64,000 nucleotides of DNA, from assembly GCA_900546435.1 (NCBI GenBank), contig URCQ01000008.1, positions 1 through 64,000 of the forward strand. The letters are read 5' to 3'. The stretch is from an uncultured Pseudobutyrivibrio sp. GTDB taxonomy: Bacteria; Bacillota; Clostridia; Lachnospirales; Lachnospiraceae. Shown in pieces: positions 24,403 to 33,980 of the stretch (within the stretch, counting starts at the first letter, position 1; every line of letters begins with the position of its first letter). The notes below the pieces were generated by a model, which was given only the letters and a program-made list of their open reading frames with translations, ran no database searches and was not told the origin of the DNA. The position numbers and the translations under genes were made by a program.

Positions 24403-25623
24403 TTATTTATCCAACATTTTTTTGTATTCGCGTGGACTGACGCCAACGTGTCGTTTGAAAAGTTTCGAAAAATAACCGAAATCAGGAATGCCGACAGCTT
24501 CAGCCACTTCAGCAACACTCATATTTGTGGTATTAAAGTAGCGTAAAGACGTCTGGATGCGCTGCTTTCCAATATAAGAAGTCAGCGTTTCGCCGACTTC
24601 TTTTTTAAATGCATTTGACAGATAAGATGGATTTTTGTCAAATTCTTCGGCGAGGATGGATAGCGTTAACTCTGAGGATAAATGCTGGTCAATGTAATTG
24701 ACAACATTTCGAATCAGATAAGAGTATTTTTCATAAGTATAGTTCTTGGCAAGCATAGAGTATTTTCGGACGATATCAAATGGCAAGTGTGCAAACTCTC
24801 TTTGGCTGTTCGCATCTTTTATGCGGAGACCGAAAGCTTCTGCCTGCTGGTATACATAAATCGGATGTACGGCGGTCTCAAACATGCGGGAAGCGAGAAA
24901 AACATTCAAGGCAGATATGTTGCGTCTTACTTCTTTTACAGGAAGAGTCTGGAAGGAAGCAGAATAATCCATAGCCTTTTTCATGGAATCGATGGCCTGG
25001 GCAGTGTTTCCGGCTGTCATTGCCCGGCAACAATGTTCTAGTCTGGAAATCAGCTCTGCGATGTAATCGGATGAAAACTTTTGGAAGCGCTCTTCGTTCG
25101 GAGAGGTATTGTGAGGCTCTGTTTTATAATTTACATACTCAATGCTGCATGTTTTGAACGCTGGAATAAAAAAACCAATAAAATGCTGCAGCATCAGTGT
25201 GAGTTCATCAATGTCTACGATAGGAAGAGAGTAATAAAAGTGTGACAAGACAGAGCTGTATTTCGGATCAATGTGATTATCACGCATGAGCCGGTTGATC
25301 GTTACCTGATTGATTGGTTCGGACAAAAAAGGCATAATACCAAGAATATCCGGGGCAGCGTCCGTGGTCAGACTGACAATTACATTGTAAAAACCAAGGG
25401 AACTCTGCAGTACAATGATTTGATAAGGCGAGCTACCAGACAAAGAAAAAAGTGGGCTGTTGGTTTTGTAATCGCCCCAGACCATGCGCCTAAGTCCCAT
25501 ATCCATTTTTTCAAAATCCTGATAGGGAGCATGCATCAGATAAGAATCTATTTTAAATGTATCGGACAAAGTTTGCTGAAGCAAAGGGAAAAAATCATCG
25601 GTATTCATGTTTTCGAATGTCAT
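24403..25623 (-). CDS. AraC family transcriptional regulator
   Basis: A 406-residue regulator with a C-terminal AraC-type DNA-binding domain (about 300-406; two helix-turn-helix units including LTLSILAEEFDKNPSYLSNAF... and VAEAVGIPDFGYFSKLFKRHVGVSPREYK). The N-terminal part is a sensor of unknown ligand, and the middle region resembles a helical module also seen in the regulator at 55078-56286. The ATG at 25623 has AGGAAAGGAG upstream; the longer frame has none. It is divergent from the GH2 glycosidase and GPH transporter genes and most likely activates them in response to their sugar; this is inferred from position. Confidence 0.9.
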   Translation of the reverse strand: MTFENMNTDDFFPLLQQTLSDTFKIDSYLMHAPYQDFEKMDMGLRRMVWGDYKTNSPLFSLSGSSPYQIIVLQSSLGFYNVIVSLTTDAAPDILGIMPFLSEPINQVTINRLMRDNHIDPKYSSVLSHFYYSLPIVDIDELTLMLQHFIGFFIPAFKTCSIEYVNYKTEPHNTSPNEERFQKFSSDYIAELISRLEHCCRAMTAGNTAQAIDSMKKAMDYSASFQTLPVKEVRRNISALNVFLASRMFETAVHPIYVYQQAEAFGLRIKDANSQREFAHLPFDIVRKYSMLAKNYTYEKYSYLIRNVVNYIDQHLSSELTLSILAEEFDKNPSYLSNAFKKEVGETLTSYIGKQRIQTSLRYFNTTNMSVAEVAEAVGIPDFGYFSKLFKRHVGVSPREYKKMLDK

Positions 25624-25818
25624 AATAGAACTCCTTTCCTGGTAGGGTTTTCTTTTTATCTGTAAAATATTTGTCATAATCATATTTCATGTAAAAATTT
25701 TACCAAAATAGCAAAACTAAGACAAGAGCAAAATCTGTTGCATTGTTATACTGAGTGCATCAATGAAAATGACGGAAAGAGTGACAGGCTCTTTTTATGA
25801 ACAAGAAGGAGGGAAAAA

Positions 25819-28083
25819 ATGGCAACAAAGAACATTAACGCATCTTGGCAGTTTACAAAAGATGCCATCACTGTTGCAGAAGGATCTTCTGTATTAACAC
25901 AGGGCAACTGGGAGACACTTGATTTGCCTCATACATGGAATGGTGAGGATGGACAGGATGGTGGAAATGATTACCACCGCGGTACATGTTACTATGTAAA
26001 GAATATGAAGCGTGAGGAGTTTGGCAGCGAACCAATCACTTATATTGAATTTAACGGAGCGAACTCTAGTGCATGGCTTTATGTTAACGGAAAAGAAGCT
26101 GGACATCATGATGGTGGATACTCTACATGGAGAGTGAATGTAACAGATCTTTTGTCTGATGACAATGAAATTGTAGTTGCAGTAGATAATGCACCAAACG
26201 ATCATGTATATCCACAGATGGCAGACTTTACATTCTATGGCGGTCTGTATCGTGATGTCAATGTGATTTCTGTACCGGAAACACATTTTGATCTGGATTA
26301 TTATGGAACACATGGCATTGCAGTAACACCTACCGTAGAAGGTAAAAATGCAAGTGTTGAAGTAGAAGTATTTGTTACAGATGCAGCAGAGGAAGATGCT
26401 TTAGAATATGTCATCAAAGATGGTGATGAAGTTATTGCTACAAAGAGCGTTTCTGCAAATGAGACAAAGGTTACATTCGAGATTGAAAATGTTCATCTTT
26501 GGAATGGACGCAAAGATCCACATCTTTACACAGCAGAAGCTACTTTAAAAAGAAACGATACTGTTTTAGATGAGAGAAGCACACGTTTTGGATGCAGAAC
26601 ATTTGCAATTGATCCGGAAAAAGGATTTTTCTTAAATGGAGAGCACTACCCACTTCGCGGTGTATCCCGTCATCAGGATAGACCACATATTGGAAATGCT
26701 TTGACACACAAAGAACATAAAGAGGATATCGACCTTATCCTTGAAATGGGTGCAAACACCATTCGTCTTGCACATTATCAGCATGATCAGTACTTCTATG
26801 ATTTATGTGACGAAGTTGGTCTTGTAATCTGGGCAGAGATTCCATATATCTCTAAACATTTACCAAATGGACGTGAAAATACCATTTCACAGATGAAAGA
26901 ACTGATTACACAGAATTACAATCATCCATGTATCGTTGTCTGGGGACTTTCAAACGAAATCACTATGGGTGGAGCAGAAGATGCTGATTTGATTGAAAAC
27001 CACAACATCTTAAATGATTTGTGTCATCAGATGGATCCAACAAGACTTACGACAATGGCTGTTGTTTCTATGTGCAGTATTGATGCAAAATATGTACAGA
27101 TTCCGGATGTGATTTCATACAACCACTATTATGGATGGTACGGCGGAACAACGGATATGAACGGAGAGTTCATGGATGACTTCCACAAGAAATATCCAAA
27201 CATTCCAATTGGTATGAGTGAGTATGGATGTGAAGCTTTAAACTGGCATACATCAAATCCTGTTCAGGGTGATTATACTGAGGAATACCAGGCATACTAT
27301 CATGAAGAACTGATTAAGCAGCTCTATACAAGAGATTTTATCTGGGCTACACATGTATGGAATATGTACGACTTCGCCGCTGATGCAAGAGCAGAAGGTG
27401 GAGAGAATGGTATGAACCATAAGGGCTTGGTTACATTTGATAGAAAATACAAGAAAGATGCTTTCTATGCATATAAGGCATGGTTATCCGATGATCCATT
27501 CGTGCATATCTGTGGTAAGCGCTATGTAGACCGTGTAGAAGATACAACAAAGGTTACGGTATACTCTAATCAGCCAGAAGTAGAACTGTTTGTAAATGGT
27601 GAAAGCCTTGGTAAGCAGACGAGTGATGTGCATTTCTTCTACTTTGATGTACCAAATGCAGGCGAAAGTACACTTGTTGCAAAAGCAGGTGATTGCAGTG
27701 ATGAAAGCAAGATTCGCAAGGTAGATACCTTCAATGAAGAGTATCGTTTGAAGGAAGAAGGCGAAGTCCTTAACTGGTTCGATATTGATATGCCAGAAGG
27801 ATACTTCAACATCAATGATCAGATTGGTGATATCATGAAGACAATCAAAGGTAAGATGTTCATCGGTGAATTGATGCTTAAGATTATGAAAGACGCTGAT
27901 GGTGGCGCAGCAGGAGCAGCAGCTGGTGTTGATCGCGAAGGCATGATGAAGATGCTTGGTGGTTTCTCTGTTAAGCGTATGCTCAACCTTATGGGAACTG
28001 CAGGTGGCGGCAAGCAGTTTACAAAAGAAGAACTTCTTGAGCTGAACAGAAAGCTCAATAAGATTAAGAGAAAAGACAAATAA
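25819..28083 (+). CDS. Glycoside hydrolase family 2 protein (probable beta-galactosidase, possibly beta-glucuronidase)
   Basis: A 754-residue intracellular GH2 enzyme without a signal peptide. A sugar-binding jelly-roll domain (about 1-170), an immunoglobulin-like domain (170-275) and a TIM barrel (275-570) are followed by a short beta domain. The acid/base is Glu380 in GLSNEI and the nucleophile is Glu468 in GMSEYG. A segment MNHKGLVTFDR (Asn533, Lys535) resembles the N-x-K element used by beta-glucuronidases to bind a carboxylate, but similar segments occur in other GH2 enzymes; the rest looks more like Lachnospiraceae beta-galactosidases. An unusual C-terminal tail of about 90 residues is rich in Met, Gly and Lys. 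It is paired with a GPH symporter and a divergent AraC regulator. Confidence 0.85.
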   Translation: MATKNINASWQFTKDAITVAEGSSVLTQGNWETLDLPHTWNGEDGQDGGNDYHRGTCYYVKNMKREEFGSEPITYIEFNGANSSAWLYVNGKEAGHHDGGYSTWRVNVTDLLSDDNEIVVAVDNAPNDHVYPQMADFTFYGGLYRDVNVISVPETHFDLDYYGTHGIAVTPTVEGKNASVEVEVFVTDAAEEDALEYVIKDGDEVIATKSVSANETKVTFEIENVHLWNGRKDPHLYTAEATLKRNDTVLDERSTRFGCRTFAIDPEKGFFLNGEHYPLRGVSRHQDRPHIGNALTHKEHKEDIDLILEMGANTIRLAHYQHDQYFYDLCDEVGLVIWAEIPYISKHLPNGRENTISQMKELITQNYNHPCIVVWGLSNEITMGGAEDADLIENHNILNDLCHQMDPTRLTTMAVVSMCSIDAKYVQIPDVISYNHYYGWYGGTTDMNGEFMDDFHKKYPNIPIGMSEYGCEALNWHTSNPVQGDYTEEYQAYYHEELIKQLYTRDFIWATHVWNMYDFAADARAEGGENGMNHKGLVTFDRKYKKDAFYAYKAWLSDDPFVHICGKRYVDRVEDTTKVTVYSNQPEVELFVNGESLGKQTSDVHFFYFDVPNAGESTLVAKAGDCSDESKIRKVDTFNEEYRLKEEGEVLNWFDIDMPEGYFNINDQIGDIMKTIKGKMFIGELMLKIMKDADGGAAGAAAGVDREGMMKMLGGFSVKRMLNLMGTAGGGKQFTKEELLELNRKLNKIKRKDK

Positions 28084-28111
28084 TAGATAGTGTTTTTAGG
28101 AGGAGTTTATT

Positions 28112-29512
28112 ATGAGTAAAACACAAGAAGTAAGACCTTTTGGCTTACGAGACAAAATCGGCTACATGTGTGGCGATTTGGCAAATGATTTCTCATTTAT
28201 CTTTGCAAGTACTTATGTAATGGTATTTTACACAAAGGTTATGGGTATTTCAGCAGGTATGGTAGGAACGATGTTCCTGATTGCAAGATGTCTGGATGCA
28301 TTTACAGATATCGGAATGGGACGTATTGTTGATAATTCAAAGCCTACAAAGAACGGACGTATTCGTCCATGGATTCTTCGTATGTGTGCTTTCGTAGCAT
28401 TGGCATCCTTCATGATGTATCAGTCCTTCCTGGTTGATGCTTCTTACGGTGCTAAAGTAGCGTATATGTTTATCACATATATCCTTTGGGGATCTATCTT
28501 CTATACATCCATCAATATCCCTTATGGATCTATGGCATCTGTTATTTCAGCAGAGCCTAAGGACAGAAGTTCTCTTTCTGTATTCCGTTCTATGGGTGGA
28601 GGTGTTGCCGGTATCATGATTGGTATTATGGCACCAATGCTTGTATATCATACCGATGCGCAGGGTAATCAGGTTGTATCTGCAGCAAGCATTTCTAAGG
28701 TTGCAGGTGTATTCTCTGTCATCGCTATTATTTGTTACTTACTTTGCTATACACTCACAACAGAGCGTGTTGAGTATGTGCCAAAGCCAGCAAGCGAAAA
28801 GAAGTCAACGGCACAGACATTAAAGACTTTGATTACAAGCAGATCTTTGTTAGGGCTTGTACTTTCTGCTGTATTACTTCTGTTGGCATCTCTTATGTCA
28901 CAGGGTATTAACACATACTTATTTGCTGATTACTTTAAGAACACAAAGGCATTGTCCGTATTTGCATTGTTGATGCTTCCATGTATGATCGTACTTGCAG
29001 GTATTTCTACAAAGCTTGCTACAAAATTTGGTAAGAGAGAATGTAGTATGGTTGGTATGTTCATATCTGGTATTCTCTATTTCATCATTGGATGCTTACA
29101 CATCAAGAATGTATGGGCATTCGTAGGAATGATATTCTTAGCAATGCTTGGTATGTACTTCTTCCAGATGCAGTGTTGGGCACTTGTTACAGACGTTATC
29201 GATGATATGGAAGTAAAGACAGGAAATCGTGACGATGGTACTATTTATGGTATCTACTCATTCTCAAGAAAGATTGGACAGGCAATCGCCGGTGGTCTTT
29301 CCGGATGGGCACTTGGATGGATTGGATACGATGAACTTGCAGCAGGACAGACAGAGGCAGTTGCAAATGGTATTTACAATTTGTCTACTTTCTTCCCTGC
29401 AGTGATCTATATTCTTTGCGGATTAGTACTTATGTTCATTTTCCCTCTGAATAAAGCAAGAGTAGATGCAAACGTTGCAGAACTTAAGAGCAGAAGAGAA
29501 TCAGCAAACTAG
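28112..29512 (+). CDS. GPH family sugar:cation symporter
   Basis: A 466-residue transporter of the glycoside-pentoside-hexuronide:cation symporter family within the major facilitator superfamily, with about twelve membrane segments. Family features include FGLRDKIGYMCGDLANDFSF at the N-terminus, DIGMGRIVDNSKPTKNGRIRPWIL in the first cytoplasmic loop, and FFQMQCWALVTDVIDDMEVKTGNRDDGTIYG in the second half. It lacks the EIIA-like regulatory tail of LacS. Substrates of relatives are lactose, melibiose, xylosides or glucuronides, so it presumably brings in the substrate of the adjacent GH2 enzyme. TAGGAGGAG precedes the ATG; a terminator follows. Confidence 0.92.
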   Translation: MSKTQEVRPFGLRDKIGYMCGDLANDFSFIFASTYVMVFYTKVMGISAGMVGTMFLIARCLDAFTDIGMGRIVDNSKPTKNGRIRPWILRMCAFVALASFMMYQSFLVDASYGAKVAYMFITYILWGSIFYTSINIPYGSMASVISAEPKDRSSLSVFRSMGGGVAGIMIGIMAPMLVYHTDAQGNQVVSAASISKVAGVFSVIAIICYLLCYTLTTERVEYVPKPASEKKSTAQTLKTLITSRSLLGLVLSAVLLLLASLMSQGINTYLFADYFKNTKALSVFALLMLPCMIVLAGISTKLATKFGKRECSMVGMFISGILYFIIGCLHIKNVWAFVGMIFLAMLGMYFFQMQCWALVTDVIDDMEVKTGNRDDGTIYGIYSFSRKIGQAIAGGLSGWALGWIGYDELAAGQTEAVANGIYNLSTFFPAVIYILCGLVLMFIFPLNKARVDANVAELKSRRESAN

Positions 29513-29538
29513 TTTGTAAAAAATGATTCATGAATTGG

Positions 29539-29571
29539 ACTCCGTGCACCTTTGGGTGTGCGGAGTTTTTT
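29539..29571 (+). terminator. Intrinsic terminator after the GPH transporter
   Basis: ACTCCGTGCACC (29539-29550) pairs with GGTGTGCGGAGT (29555-29566) around TTTG, followed by a run of six Ts. Confidence 0.9.
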
Positions 29572-29708
29572 GCTTTGGTAAAATATTTGTGAAAACATAG
29601 AAAAAACATGGATTTTAAACCGCGTCTGTGTATAATAAGAGATAAGGGTTAGCTATCACTATTTATGAGGGAATAGGTTGTTGGATACAAACTAAGGGGG
29701 AAAAAAGG

Positions 29709-31235
29709 ATGACAGAAAAACAGACATACCGCTTTGCAGATGGGAATCAACAGACGGAGCGGGTGAATCGCTTTGAATTAATTATTTTTGCAGTGTTTGC
29801 ACTGTGTAATTTTTGTATTGTATTTGTGGCATTTGTACGTGGATATCAAACGGCAGTATTTACAGCTGTGACATTTGCTATCTCAATTGGAGCAGTGATT
29901 GCCATGGAACTTACGTACCGGCGCTCGAGACAAAGTGAAACGATCCGGTGGATGTCTCTTGTTGCGCTTATTATTCTGAGTTTTTTGATGACATGGGCAT
30001 TTGATGTGTATTATGTACGTTTTGCAGTAGCAGCTCCGGTTGCAGTATATATTTTGTATTATGATTCTAAGTTTATCGTGACGACAGTGATAACGACAGG
30101 ACTGGTGCAGGTGATTACGACAATACAGAAGTTTGTCCGTACAGATTGTCAAATAAGTCTGCTTGATATTTCAACAGCTACGGCGGTGGTGATTTTTTAT
30201 CTGGTGGTGGTATGTCTGATTGAGCGTACCGGTAAAATGTTCCGCCTGGATATGCTTGGAAGCTTGCGCGATGAAAAAGAACATCAGGAAAAGATGATGC
30301 AGGATGTAATCTATGTGGCAGCTGAGGTGCGAAAAGGCACGGCAGGAGCCATGGATATTGTGAACCAGCTGGATGAATCCACAGGTATCGTAACAGGTGC
30401 AGTCCGCGATATCTCTGACAGCAGTCAGTCGACCGCGGAGAATATTCAAAACCAGACGGTAATGACCCAGAGCATTCAGGATGCAATCGAAAAGACGCTG
30501 TCCCGTTCAGAAAGTATGGTTGCTATTGCACAAAAAGCAAAAGAGTTGAATGATGAAAATCTTGGCATCGTAAAAGAAATCCAAAACCAGTCAGTAACGA
30601 TTGCACAGACAAATGGCAATGTGACAGCAACGATGCAGACCTTGCAGGAAAGAGCTGACGCAGTAAAAGGTATTGCAGATACCATTTTTGATATTTCAAA
30701 CCAGACCAATCTGCTGGCGCTCAATGCCTCCATTGAGAGTGCGAGAGCAGGTGAAGCAGGCAGAGGCTTTGCCGTTGTAGCAGATGAGATTCGGCAACTG
30801 GCAGAGAAAACGCGTGTGGAGACAGAAAACATTGCCTCTATCTTAGGGCAGCTTTCAGAAAATGCGGCAGAAGCGGTCGATGTAGTGGCACAGTCGGCAG
30901 AAGCGGCAAGAGAACAGGATGGATTGATTGGCAGTGCGGTAGATACCTTTGGTGAGATGAGCGAAAATGTAGCACAGCTGACGCAGGATATTGCAGAAGT
31001 GGATACGATGCTTACAAACTTGTCAGAGGCGAATAATCAAATTGTAGATAGTATTACGCAGTTATCTGCAACATCCGAGGAAGTGTCAGCAGCATCAGCA
31101 CAGGCGGAAGGTTTAAGCAATAAGAATTTGTCCAATGCAGACAATACAAAGGAAATCTTAAATCAGGTACTTTTAGTATCCAAGCAGTTAGACCAGTATG
31201 TGGGAACGAAAGAAGAAAATACGAGCGAAGCATAA
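29709..31235 (+). CDS. Methyl-accepting chemotaxis protein with six-helix membrane sensor
   Basis: A 508-residue chemoreceptor. Instead of two helices around an outside domain, residues about 22-172 contain six hydrophobic segments with short loops, a layout like multi-helix sensors of the MASE/7TM kind. The cytoplasmic part (about 190-508) is a methyl-accepting bundle with the tip [20 protein letters not shown] and [16 protein letters not shown]. Ligand unknown; a lipid-soluble or membrane-state signal is plausible. AAGGGGGAAAAAAGG precedes the ATG. A TATAAT at 29631-29636 may be its -10 box. It sits just before the late flagellar genes and is closed by a strong terminator at 31259-31290. 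Confidence 0.92.
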   Translation: MTEKQTYRFADGNQQTERVNRFELIIFAVFALCNFCIVFVAFVRGYQTAVFTAVTFAISIGAVIAMELTYRRSRQSETIRWMSLVALIILSFLMTWAFDVYYVRFAVAAPVAVYILYYDSKFIVTTVITTGLVQVITTIQKFVRTDCQISLLDISTATAVVIFYLVVVCLIERTGKMFRLDMLGSLRDEKEHQEKMMQDVIYVAAEVRKGTAGAMDIVNQLDESTGIVTGAVRDISDSSQSTAENIQNQTVMTQSIQDAIEKTLSRSESMVAIAQKAKELNDENLGIVKEIQNQSVTIAQTNGNVTATMQTLQERADAVKGIADTIFDISNQTNLLALNASIESARAGEAGRGFAVVADEIRQLAEKTRVETENIASILGQLSENAAEAVDVVAQSAEAAREQDGLIGSAVDTFGEMSENVAQLTQDIAEVDTMLTNLSEANNQIVDSITQLSATSEEVSAASAQAEGLSNKNLSNADNTKEILNQVLLVSKQLDQYVGTKEENTSEA

Positions 31236-31258
31236 GAAAATATTTTTGCGTGAAGATG

Positions 31259-31307
31259 CCCCGGAGAATTTTGAAAAAAGTTCTCCGGGGTATAATATTT
31301 TTTAAAA
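31259..31307 (+). terminator. Intrinsic terminator between the chemoreceptor and flgM
   Basis: CCCCGGAGAA (31259-31268) pairs with TTCTCCGGGG (31281-31290) around a 12-base loop. A T-run (31298-31303) follows a few bases later. Confidence 0.8.
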
Positions 31308-31319
31308 TATGTCCGATAT
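31293..31319 (+). promoter_or_regulatory. Candidate sigma-28 (FliA/SigD) promoter of the flgM operon
   Basis: TAAT (31293-31296), 15 bases, then TCCGATAT (31312-31319) resembles the flagellar sigma consensus TAAA-N15-GCCGATAT with one change in each box. It lies 58 bases before flgM, as expected for a class III flagellar operon. Confidence 0.5.
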
Positions 31320-31376
31320 TCATTGTGTAAAAGCAAAAAGAGCTTCATATTTCAAGGAAGAAAGGAGAGTGCCATT

Positions 31377-31655
31377 ATGCGTATAGAAGCATATAATCAG
31401 GTAGCACAACTCTATAAGACGAATAAAACTTCAAATTCCCGTGCAGCAGCAACTACAAGCATGGGCAGAGATGAAGTGCAGATTTCATCGTTTGGACGTG
31501 ACTATCAGATCGCAAAAAAGGCAGTCGCAGAAGCTTCGGATATCAGGGAAGATAAAGTTGCTGAAATGAAGTCAAAGTACGAGTCAAATGATTATCAGGT
31601 AGATACCGGGGATTTTGCAAGCAAACTGCTTGAAAAGTATCAGATGGGACTGTAA
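31377..31655 (+). CDS. flgM: Anti-sigma-28 factor FlgM
   Basis: A 92-residue FlgM: the N-terminus MRIEAYNQVAQLY is typical of clostridial FlgM, and the C-terminal half (from about DEVQISSFGRDYQIAKKAV to DTGDFASKLLEKY) is the sigma-binding region, with the conserved motif ending near ANKLL/ASKLL. FlgM holds back sigma-28 until the hook is complete and it is exported. AAAGGAGAG precedes the ATG at 31377. It is the first gene of a flgM-flgN-flgK-flgK-flgL-fliW-csrA operon. Confidence 0.9.
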   Translation: MRIEAYNQVAQLYKTNKTSNSRAAATTSMGRDEVQISSFGRDYQIAKKAVAEASDIREDKVAEMKSKYESNDYQVDTGDFASKLLEKYQMGL

Positions 31656-31667
31656 GGAGAATCGTAA

Positions 31668-32180
31668 GTGGCTAGTTTAGTAGAAGAATTACTCATAGGA
31701 ATGCAAAAAGAAGAGGCTTGTTATGCCCGGTTATTAGAATTATCCGACGCTAAGCGTGCTGCAATTATTGCAGGCGCAGTGGCAGAACTTGAGGCGGTAA
31801 CAGCAAGCGAAGAAAAGATCAGTAGTGATCTTAGAAATCTGGAGAATAAACGTGTGAGTATTCTTCGCGATATGGCGGTTGTTTTGGGACATGACGGGGA
31901 ACAGTTTACCGTAACCAAAGTCATCGAGCAGTTAGACACCCAGCCAAAAGAGCAATACGATTTGACAGAAGCCAGAGATGCACTTGTGAAGACCGCTACC
32001 CGTTTGCAGGCAGCGAATGAACAGAATAGCATACTCTTGCAACAGGCATTAGAGATGGTGGAGTTTGACCTGACTTTGTTCAAAAGTCTGAAGCAGGCAC
32101 CCGAGACAGCGAATTATGACAAAAACGCTTATAATACGGGAGAACTGCTCGGCGGCAGTAGCTTTGATACATCCCAATAA
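31668..32180 (+). CDS. flgN: Flagellar export chaperone FlgN
   Basis: A 170-residue, mostly alpha-helical, acidic protein of the FlgN family, which keeps the hook-filament junction proteins FlgK and FlgL soluble and delivers them to the export gate. The start is GTG at 31668 with AAGGAG eight bases before; no ATG is suitably placed. The sequence is a long helical hairpin (EKISSDLRNLENKRVSILRDMA and LVKTATRLQAANEQNSILLQQALEM). Its position between flgM and flgK supports the call. Confidence 0.85.
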   Translation: MASLVEELLIGMQKEEACYARLLELSDAKRAAIIAGAVAELEAVTASEEKISSDLRNLENKRVSILRDMAVVLGHDGEQFTVTKVIEQLDTQPKEQYDLTEARDALVKTATRLQAANEQNSILLQQALEMVEFDLTLFKSLKQAPETANYDKNAYNTGELLGGSSFDTSQ

Positions 32181-32224
32181 AGGATAACCGAAGCTTTTGA
32201 ATGAAAGTTATAGGAGGAAAGACC

Positions 32225-33961
32225 ATGGCTAATGGATTCGGAAGCTTATATGTGGGAGCGTCAGGATTACAGACACAACAAAATGCATTAAACGTTGTTG
32301 CCAACAATTTAGCAAATGTAAATACGAAAGGGTATGTGCGCCAACAGGTCGTATTTGCAGATAGAAATTATACATCTTTTGCATCAGCATCTATTAGTAC
32401 GCAGCGGGCAGGTCTCGGTGTGGATATTGGTGATGTCGTACATGCAAGAGATATTTTTTTAGATAAAGCATATCGGTCCGCAACCGGACGTCAGGCATTT
32501 TATGCCGCCAGTTATGATGCGGTCTCCGAGGTACAGACATATTTGCAGGAAACACAGGGACAGGCGTTTCAGACATCGCTTGCGGATTTGTACGAAGCAT
32601 TTTCAGAATTTGCAAAGGATCCGTCCGATGCTGTGAACCAGAATCTTGTGATGCAAAAAGCATCCTTGTTTGTCAGCCGTGTAAGCAGTCTGAATCAGGG
32701 ACTTCAAAAATACCAGTCTACGATTAATCGTAAGATTTCGGATGACGTAGATCGCATCAATGAGCTGGGCAAAAAAATCCAGGAATTAAACTTACAAATA
32801 CAAAGAGTGGAATCCGCAGGCGTTGAGACGGCTATGGATTTGCGTGATACAAGAGATTTGTATCTGGACGAACTATCTACACTTGCCAAAGTGTCTTATT
32901 CAGAGAATGTAGACGGTGTTGTTAAAGTGCAGATTGATAATGTGGAATTTGTTACCGAGAACAGTGTTTATACGATGTCGATGCGTGAAGATAAGCTGAC
33001 AGGATTTAAAACACCATATTGGCCGCAATTATCCGATACAGATAACGAAGATTATTATGATGTATTTGACACTGAAAATGCAAATGCTACGAACAATACC
33101 GATGTAGGTGAAGTAAAGGCACTTCTTTTGGCAAGAGGAGATCATCATGCAACCTACCTTGATATGGTTGGTCTAAATGCGTATGACTATAATACCGGAC
33201 TTGCAAATTCTGTAATGTTAAATGCGGAAGCAGAGCTGGATACCTTATTTCATAGCATTGTGACAGCCATCAATGATACCTTGTGTCCGAATACAACATA
33301 CGACCAGATCAACACAACATTGGGTGCAGGCGTGATGACGGGAATCGATGCCACAGGAAAGACATGGACCATTACGGCAGATACAAAGATCTTAGATGAG
33401 AAGAATGCATCTGTCGGCAGTGATGGCGAATTACCACCACATGAATTGTTTTCTCGTATTGGATGTGAACGTTATACAAAAGTATCGTTGGCAGACGGAA
33501 CGAGTATCTATGTTTATAATGAGGAAGATCCAAGCGATGAGTCAAAATGTTATACCATAGCAGATACTGTTGTTAATCCAAAAGTAGTGGAGGAAAAGAG
33601 CCTTATTCCGCATAAGCTGCAGACGGGAGAGATTGATTATACATTGGGTGCGAATCTGGAGCGTATTTGGGATCAGGAAAATTATTTACTGAATCCAACA
33701 GATACAACACCTTGTACCTTTACTGATTTTTATATTAAATGGATTGGGGAAATCGGAACGGTCGGTTCCGTTTATGGAACGACGGCGGACAGTCTACAAG
33801 GGACGGCCGATACAATCAATAATAATAGACAGATGGTTGTCGGGGTATCTTCTGACGAAGAACTGACCAATATGATCCGTTACCAGTCTGCTTACAATGC
33901 TTCCAGCCGATATATCAATGTGGTAAGCGCCATGATTGATTATCTGCTGACCTCATTATAG
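32225..33961 (+). CDS. flgK: Flagellar hook-associated protein 1 (FlgK), first copy
   Basis: A 578-residue FlgK, the first of two in tandem. The N-terminal axial-protein motif YVGASGLQTQQNALNVVANN and VNTKGYVRQQV is followed by a coiled region (DDVDRINELGKKIQELNLQIQRVE) and the C-terminal heptad region MVVGVSSDEELTNMIRYQSAYNASSRYI that packs in the filament core. FlgK forms the junction ring between hook and filament. GGAGGAAAG precedes the ATG at 32225. The middle region differs from the second copy. Confidence 0.93.
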   Translation: MANGFGSLYVGASGLQTQQNALNVVANNLANVNTKGYVRQQVVFADRNYTSFASASISTQRAGLGVDIGDVVHARDIFLDKAYRSATGRQAFYAASYDAVSEVQTYLQETQGQAFQTSLADLYEAFSEFAKDPSDAVNQNLVMQKASLFVSRVSSLNQGLQKYQSTINRKISDDVDRINELGKKIQELNLQIQRVESAGVETAMDLRDTRDLYLDELSTLAKVSYSENVDGVVKVQIDNVEFVTENSVYTMSMREDKLTGFKTPYWPQLSDTDNEDYYDVFDTENANATNNTDVGEVKALLLARGDHHATYLDMVGLNAYDYNTGLANSVMLNAEAELDTLFHSIVTAINDTLCPNTTYDQINTTLGAGVMTGIDATGKTWTITADTKILDEKNASVGSDGELPPHELFSRIGCERYTKVSLADGTSIYVYNEEDPSDESKCYTIADTVVNPKVVEEKSLIPHKLQTGEIDYTLGANLERIWDQENYLLNPTDTTPCTFTDFYIKWIGEIGTVGSVYGTTADSLQGTADTINNNRQMVVGVSSDEELTNMIRYQSAYNASSRYINVVSAMIDYLLTSL

Positions 33962-33980
33962 AAAGGAGGGCAAACGTTAT

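Noticed and set aside
24396..24420. Terminator between sdaAA and the AraC gene
   Set aside because: The TGGAT/ATCCA stem is only five pairs; too weak to list as a feature.
25769..25800. Hairpin AAAGAG/CTCTTT with a T-run just before the GH2 gene, possible attenuator
   Set aside because: Only six A/T-rich base pairs and no alternative pairing seen; the AraC regulator explains control better.
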